DNA of 10,289 nt from the NCBI GenBank assembly GCA_035546355.1, contig DATKEH010000371.1:1-10289 (forward strand), read 5' to 3'. Made by a program: the position numbers and the translations under genes. Origin of the DNA: DATKEH01 sp035546355. Its GTDB lineage: Bacteria; Acidobacteriota; Thermoanaerobaculia; Multivoradales; JAIOJS01. Positions 7,028 through 10,289 of this stretch are shown piece by piece. The notes beneath the pieces are model-generated. The model worked only from the letters and a program-made list of their open reading frames with translations, was not told the DNA's origin and ran no database searches. Every line of letters starts with the position of its first letter. The stretch's first letter is position 1.

Positions 7028-9022
7028 TCACCGTACCACGCCGTGCTCGGCCGTCGCGGCACCAGGCGCCCCGAGGTCGAAGACCCGGATCTCCCCAGGG
7101 GCGAGAGGAGGGCCGAGCACCGCCTCCACCCGCGACAGATCGCAGTCGCAGAACCGCTCCTCCTCGGGGCCGGCGACGAGGAACTCGACCTGCGTGCCGT
7201 CGACGACCGGTCGCCAGTCCTCACCGGCACCGGAGGCTGCCGCGGCCAGCGAACGATAGAGCTGGCGCAGCTCCGCTTCACGGGCGCTGTAGTCGACGCC
7301 ATGGCTCCAAAGGTGGCCCGGATAGCCCATCACCGACCGGCGACCGGCGAGCAGCGCGATCTGCGCCCAGTGCGGCCGCTCGGCCACCACGGCGCCCGGC
7401 CTGCTGGCGACCCGCAGCCGCTCCGCCGCCGTCACGGCGGCGGCGGAGTACTCTTCGTAATCCCTTTCCCGCAGCAGGGCGTAGGCGAGCTCGACGGTGC
7501 TCGCCGACCCCAGCCATACCGCGGTCCCCAAAGCCAGCAGCCGCAGCTCCCAGGTGCCCCGCAGCAGGCGCGCCAGGAGCGCCGCGGCGGGCACGGCGGC
7601 CAGCGCCAGCCACACCGCGTAGACCTTGGTGTTGTCCCACGGCCAAGGCGCCAGGGCAACCAGGGACGGGAGGACGAAACAGGCCCAGCCGGCGAGCCAA
7701 AAGCGCGGGCGCCGCAGCCCCAATCTCCCGGCGAGGGAAAGGCCGAGGAGCGCCAGCGGGAGCAGAGGCCCCAGGTTCCCGAGCCAAAACCACAGGAACG
7801 CGAAGGGCCGCAGGTACCACGGCGCCGCCTCGCCCTGCGCCAGCCAGCCTGGCTGCCAGGTGAGGAATCGTTCCACTTCGGCACCGCCGGCGAACCACAG
7901 CAGCTGCGGCAGAGCGACGGCAGCGGCGACCGCCCCTAGCACGAACCAGCCGCGGGCGCTGCTCCACCAGTGGCCCAACCAGATCAGTGGAAGGGTGATC
8001 GCGAGCGCCAGGAATCCGTGGGTGAAGACGAACGGTAGCAGGCCCGCCACCACTCCCGCGGCAGCGTACACGCGCACATTGGAGGGCGGGCGGGGCGCCT
8101 GGGTGCCATCCAGCGCCAGCCACACCAGCATCAGACAGGCCGTGACCAGCGCCAGGCCGAACGCCGTGGTGCGCTGCGGCACCAGCAGGGCGAGCAGCGG
8201 ATTCTTCCACGCCACGTTCCAAGCCTGCGCCGTCGCCTGCAGCGTCTGCGCCGCCCAGGCCAGATCCACCGCCGGCGCAGTGAGGATCGCCCGCAGGGCG
8301 AACAGGACCTGACCGCCCCCGGCGGCCACGAATACCAGCGGCGCCAACGCCGCAGCCAGGGCGCCGCCGGCCGCGCGGTAGGCAAGGGCGCCGAGCAGGA
8401 CCAGGAACCCGGCGCTGGCCAGGAACGCCGGCACCCACAGCGCCGGGCCGGAGCCCCAGCCGCAGGCGATGAGCAGGCCCGACAGGAAGTCGGGCAGGAA
8501 CGGGTAGGCGAGACGGTGGCCGGCGAAGATCGGGCTTTGGGGCGGCAGGTTGTCGCCGTAGGCGAAGCCGTGAGCCAGCCCGAGGTGGAGCGGCATGTCG
8601 CCGAGGTTGTTGGCGGTACCGGTGAGCAGCGCGCCGTCGGGGCGCTCGATCAGCACCTGCGACAGCAGCACCGAGAGGATCATCGCTAGGCCCGCGGCGA
8701 CGAAGAGCAGGCTCATCGCGGCGCCGCCGCCGTAGCGCAGCCGCCACCCCAGGTGCCGCGCGGCGGCGACGACATCCCGCCAGCGTTCGTTCCGCAGCGC
8801 GGCGAGCCATGCGGCGGCGGCCCAGGGCAGGGCGCCGACGACGGCGGCCGCCGGGCCAACGCCCAATGGCAGGGCCGCCACCAGCGACGTCGCCGCCAGC
8901 AGGCTCGGGCCCACCGCCAGACCCAGGGCCAGGCGCTCCTCCAGCAGCGAATCGCCGGCCAGCCAGCCGGCCAGCAGAACGGCTCCCGCCACGCTCGCGG
9001 CGAGGGCCAGGGCGCCGATCAT
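7028..9022 (-). CDS. Large polytopic GT-C-like membrane protein, relative of the plus-strand gene at 2041-3750
   Basis: This is a 664-residue protein with about a dozen membrane segments. Two or three extra helices (residues 1-70) precede the core. After the helix at about 102-124 comes an outside loop with D142, GDNLPPQSP (156-164), G168 and LAYPFLPDF. D142 and D157 have the same 15-residue spacing as D49 and D64 in the plus-strand protein. Next come PQRTTAFG (282-289), FVFTHGF (H335), FLWFWLGNLG (409-418), WDNTK (462-466), and a C-terminal soluble domain with GRRSVMGYPGHLWSHGVD (560-577). The family is not one I can name; by fold it is a candidate lipid-linked-sugar glycosyltransferase of the outer membrane face. 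ATG 9022 overlaps the upstream stop (ATGA), so it is probably coupled to the Agl23-like gene. The frame is open well beyond 9022, but that part lies out of frame inside the upstream gene and is not real. Confidence 0.8.
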   Translation of the reverse strand: MIGALALAASVAGAVLLAGWLAGDSLLEERLALGLAVGPSLLAATSLVAALPLGVGPAAAVVGALPWAAAAWLAALRNERWRDVVAAARHLGWRLRYGGGAAMSLLFVAAGLAMILSVLLSQVLIERPDGALLTGTANNLGDMPLHLGLAHGFAYGDNLPPQSPIFAGHRLAYPFLPDFLSGLLIACGWGSGPALWVPAFLASAGFLVLLGALAYRAAGGALAAALAPLVFVAAGGGQVLFALRAILTAPAVDLAWAAQTLQATAQAWNVAWKNPLLALLVPQRTTAFGLALVTACLMLVWLALDGTQAPRPPSNVRVYAAAGVVAGLLPFVFTHGFLALAITLPLIWLGHWWSSARGWFVLGAVAAAVALPQLLWFAGGAEVERFLTWQPGWLAQGEAAPWYLRPFAFLWFWLGNLGPLLPLALLGLSLAGRLGLRRPRFWLAGWACFVLPSLVALAPWPWDNTKVYAVWLALAAVPAAALLARLLRGTWELRLLALGTAVWLGSASTVELAYALLRERDYEEYSAAAVTAAERLRVASRPGAVVAERPHWAQIALLAGRRSVMGYPGHLWSHGVDYSAREAELRQLYRSLAAAASGAGEDWRPVVDGTQVEFLVAGPEEERFCDCDLSRVEAVLGPPLAPGEIRVFDLGAPGAATAEHGVVR

Positions 9023-10289
9023 CCTGGATGGGGCTGGCCGCCCGGAGGCGCCGGCGCCGCCAACTCGGGAGCGAGGTAGAGCTCGAGGTCCACGCCGGGG
9101 CGCAGACGGTGGGTCGTGCGTGCGTAGCCACGTGCCTCGAGCGGCTGCAGCATCTCCCGTTGTCGGCGGTCGGCGATGACCACCGGAGCCGCCGGCGCGC
9201 CCGGCCCGGCGCCGCCGAGGAAGGCCGCCCCCGGGTACCGCCGCAGGGTAAAGGGGAGGGGCCACGGCTCGGGAGCGATCACGACCAGGGGAAACGCGCG
9301 GCTGCCGAGCCGCTCCGCTACGGCCTCGAGCCGCGACTCGAGCTCGCTGAGGTCGCGGTAGGTGTGCATGTAGACCATCGGATGGGCCTCGCGGTCGTAC
9401 TCGGCGAACGATAGCCGCACCGCGAGGGCGGCGCTCGGGGCGGTGAGGGCCACCAGCGCGGCGGCGAGCCCCAGGGCCCACACTCGCTCGGGGCGCAGCC
9501 GGCCGCTCGCCCTCAATCGCTCGACGGAGTACTGCACGCCGTAACCCGCCACCAGCGCCATGGGCAGCAGCGGGTTGAGGACGAGCCACGGAGTCTTGTA
9601 GGGGATCAGTGAGTACGCCGCGAGAGAGAGTAGTGCCCAGCCGCCGGCCCACAGCGGCACGCGCTCGCGGGCCGCAACCGCCGCGGCCAGGCCCCCGACG
9701 AAGAGCAGCGAGATCGGCAGCTCGTAGGGCAGCAGGATCGCCTCCAGGTAGTAGCCGCCCGGCTTGACGTGTCCGGAGGCCATCGCCTCGCGCCCCCACG
9801 GCAAGTAGGTGGCCACCGCGTCGAGCGCGCCGACGGGATTGGCGAGGAAGGAAGTGAACAGCGCCAGCCACACGACCACCGCCGGCGGCAGCGCCAGCGG
9901 CAGCCAGCGGCGACCGGCGAGGTAGCGCCGCGCGGTGTGGCGCAAGGCGCCCGCCAGAGCCGGCGCCGGCCGCTGGCGGCGGAGGACGCGCAGCGACCAC
10001 TCCGCCGCCACGTAGCCCCCGGCGAGGGTCGCCAGGGTAAGCACGAAGGTCTCCTTAGTGGCGAGCCCTAGCGCACCGGCGACCGCCGCCAGCGCCAGAT
10101 CCCCCCCCCGCAGGCGCCGATCGAAGCGGGCGAGGGCGACGAACAGCACCAGCGAGAAGAGCACCAGCCAGGTCTCGTGGATGGCGAAGCGCCCATAATA
10201 GAGGAAGCTCGGGGAACAGCCCACCAGCAGCGCCGCCGTCACCGCTCCCCAGCTGCCGATCAAGTCACCGGCGGCGAGCAGCAGACCGA
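9019..10289 (-). CDS. Agl23/TIGR03663-like membrane protein, N-terminus beyond window
   Basis: The last 422 residues are visible, and the frame stays open to the window edge. A TTG at 10263 is not a convincing start because GLLLAAGD continues upstream in frame. Recognisable pieces in order: SPSFLYYGRF near the start, a short later ATKETF, LANPVGAL, GHVKPGGYYLEAILLPYELP, YSLIPYKTPWL with LPM shortly after, and in the C-terminal outside region HPMVYMHTY and WPLPFTLRRYPG. These match what I recall of TIGR03663, now called flippase activity-associated protein Agl23, a GT39-like polytopic family. The invariant N-terminal DE and HGP motifs of that family would lie in the missing part, so they cannot be checked. 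Role: probably extracytoplasmic glycan transfer or handling of lipid-linked sugars; not proven for bacteria. It carries a run of nine Gs on the coding strand (10101-10109) without losing frame. Its stop overlaps the next gene by ATGA. Confidence 0.75.
   Translation of the reverse strand, partial: GLLLAAGDLIGSWGAVTAALLVGCSPSFLYYGRFAIHETWLVLFSLVLFVALARFDRRLRGGDLALAAVAGALGLATKETFVLTLATLAGGYVAAEWSLRVLRRQRPAPALAGALRHTARRYLAGRRWLPLALPPAVVVWLALFTSFLANPVGALDAVATYLPWGREAMASGHVKPGGYYLEAILLPYELPISLLFVGGLAAAVAARERVPLWAGGWALLSLAAYSLIPYKTPWLVLNPLLPMALVAGYGVQYSVERLRASGRLRPERVWALGLAAALVALTAPSAALAVRLSFAEYDREAHPMVYMHTYRDLSELESRLEAVAERLGSRAFPLVVIAPEPWPLPFTLRRYPGAAFLGGAGPGAPAAPVVIADRRQREMLQPLEARGYARTTHRLRPGVDLELYLAPELAAPAPPGGQPHPG

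Noticed and set aside
6554..7939. Plus-strand open frame of 461 codons across the convergent junction
   Set aside because: It covers the PA14 domain in the wrong frame and then runs antisense to the minus-strand GT-C-like gene. Its composition is not protein-like.
9023..10000. Upstream extension of the minus-strand GT-C-like protein to about 990 residues
   Set aside because: The extension runs out of frame through the Agl23-like gene, which has clear family motifs. The ATGA overlap at 9019-9022 gives a natural start.

Overview
The window is GC-rich DNA (roughly 70% by eye) with strong G/C preference at third codon positions. It is packed with genes for a cell-envelope glycosylation pathway. 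No rRNA, tRNA, CRISPR array, transposase or phage gene is visible. The base composition, the polyprenyl-phosphate-dependent enzymes and a TIGR03663/Agl23-like protein suggest a high-GC bacterium, perhaps an acidobacterium or similar environmental lineage. This placement is inference; nothing here fixes the phylum.

Plus strand (184-7002): a likely operon of six genes. In order these are a family 2 glycosyltransferase of the polyprenyl-phosphate-sugar synthase type; a class I SAM methyltransferase; a polytopic GT-C-like membrane protein; a single-pass membrane protein with an outside PA14 domain; a PIG-V-like GT-C gene whose reading frame is broken in three places; and a second PA14 membrane protein, clearly a paralog of the first. 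Several junctions overlap by 4 bases (GTGA, ATGA), which suggests translational coupling. Bases 1-42 look like the tail of another plus-strand gene.

Minus strand (7028-10289): two genes transcribed leftward and converging on the first operon. The upstream one, cut by the window edge, is Agl23/TIGR03663-like. It overlaps by ATGA a large GT-C-like protein that shares a colinear series of motifs with the plus-strand GT-C-like protein. A perfect 9-bp inverted repeat lies over the convergent junction.

Possible joint function (inference): the GT2 enzyme would load a sugar on a polyprenyl phosphate at the inner face of the membrane. The GT-C proteins would use such lipid-linked sugars on the outer face. 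The methyltransferase could modify or cap a sugar, and the PA14 proteins could bind glycans just outside the membrane while carrying a conserved helical domain inside the cell. The most unusual elements are the duplicated helical-TM-PA14 proteins, each following a GT-C gene, and the unnamed GT-C-like family present on both strands.
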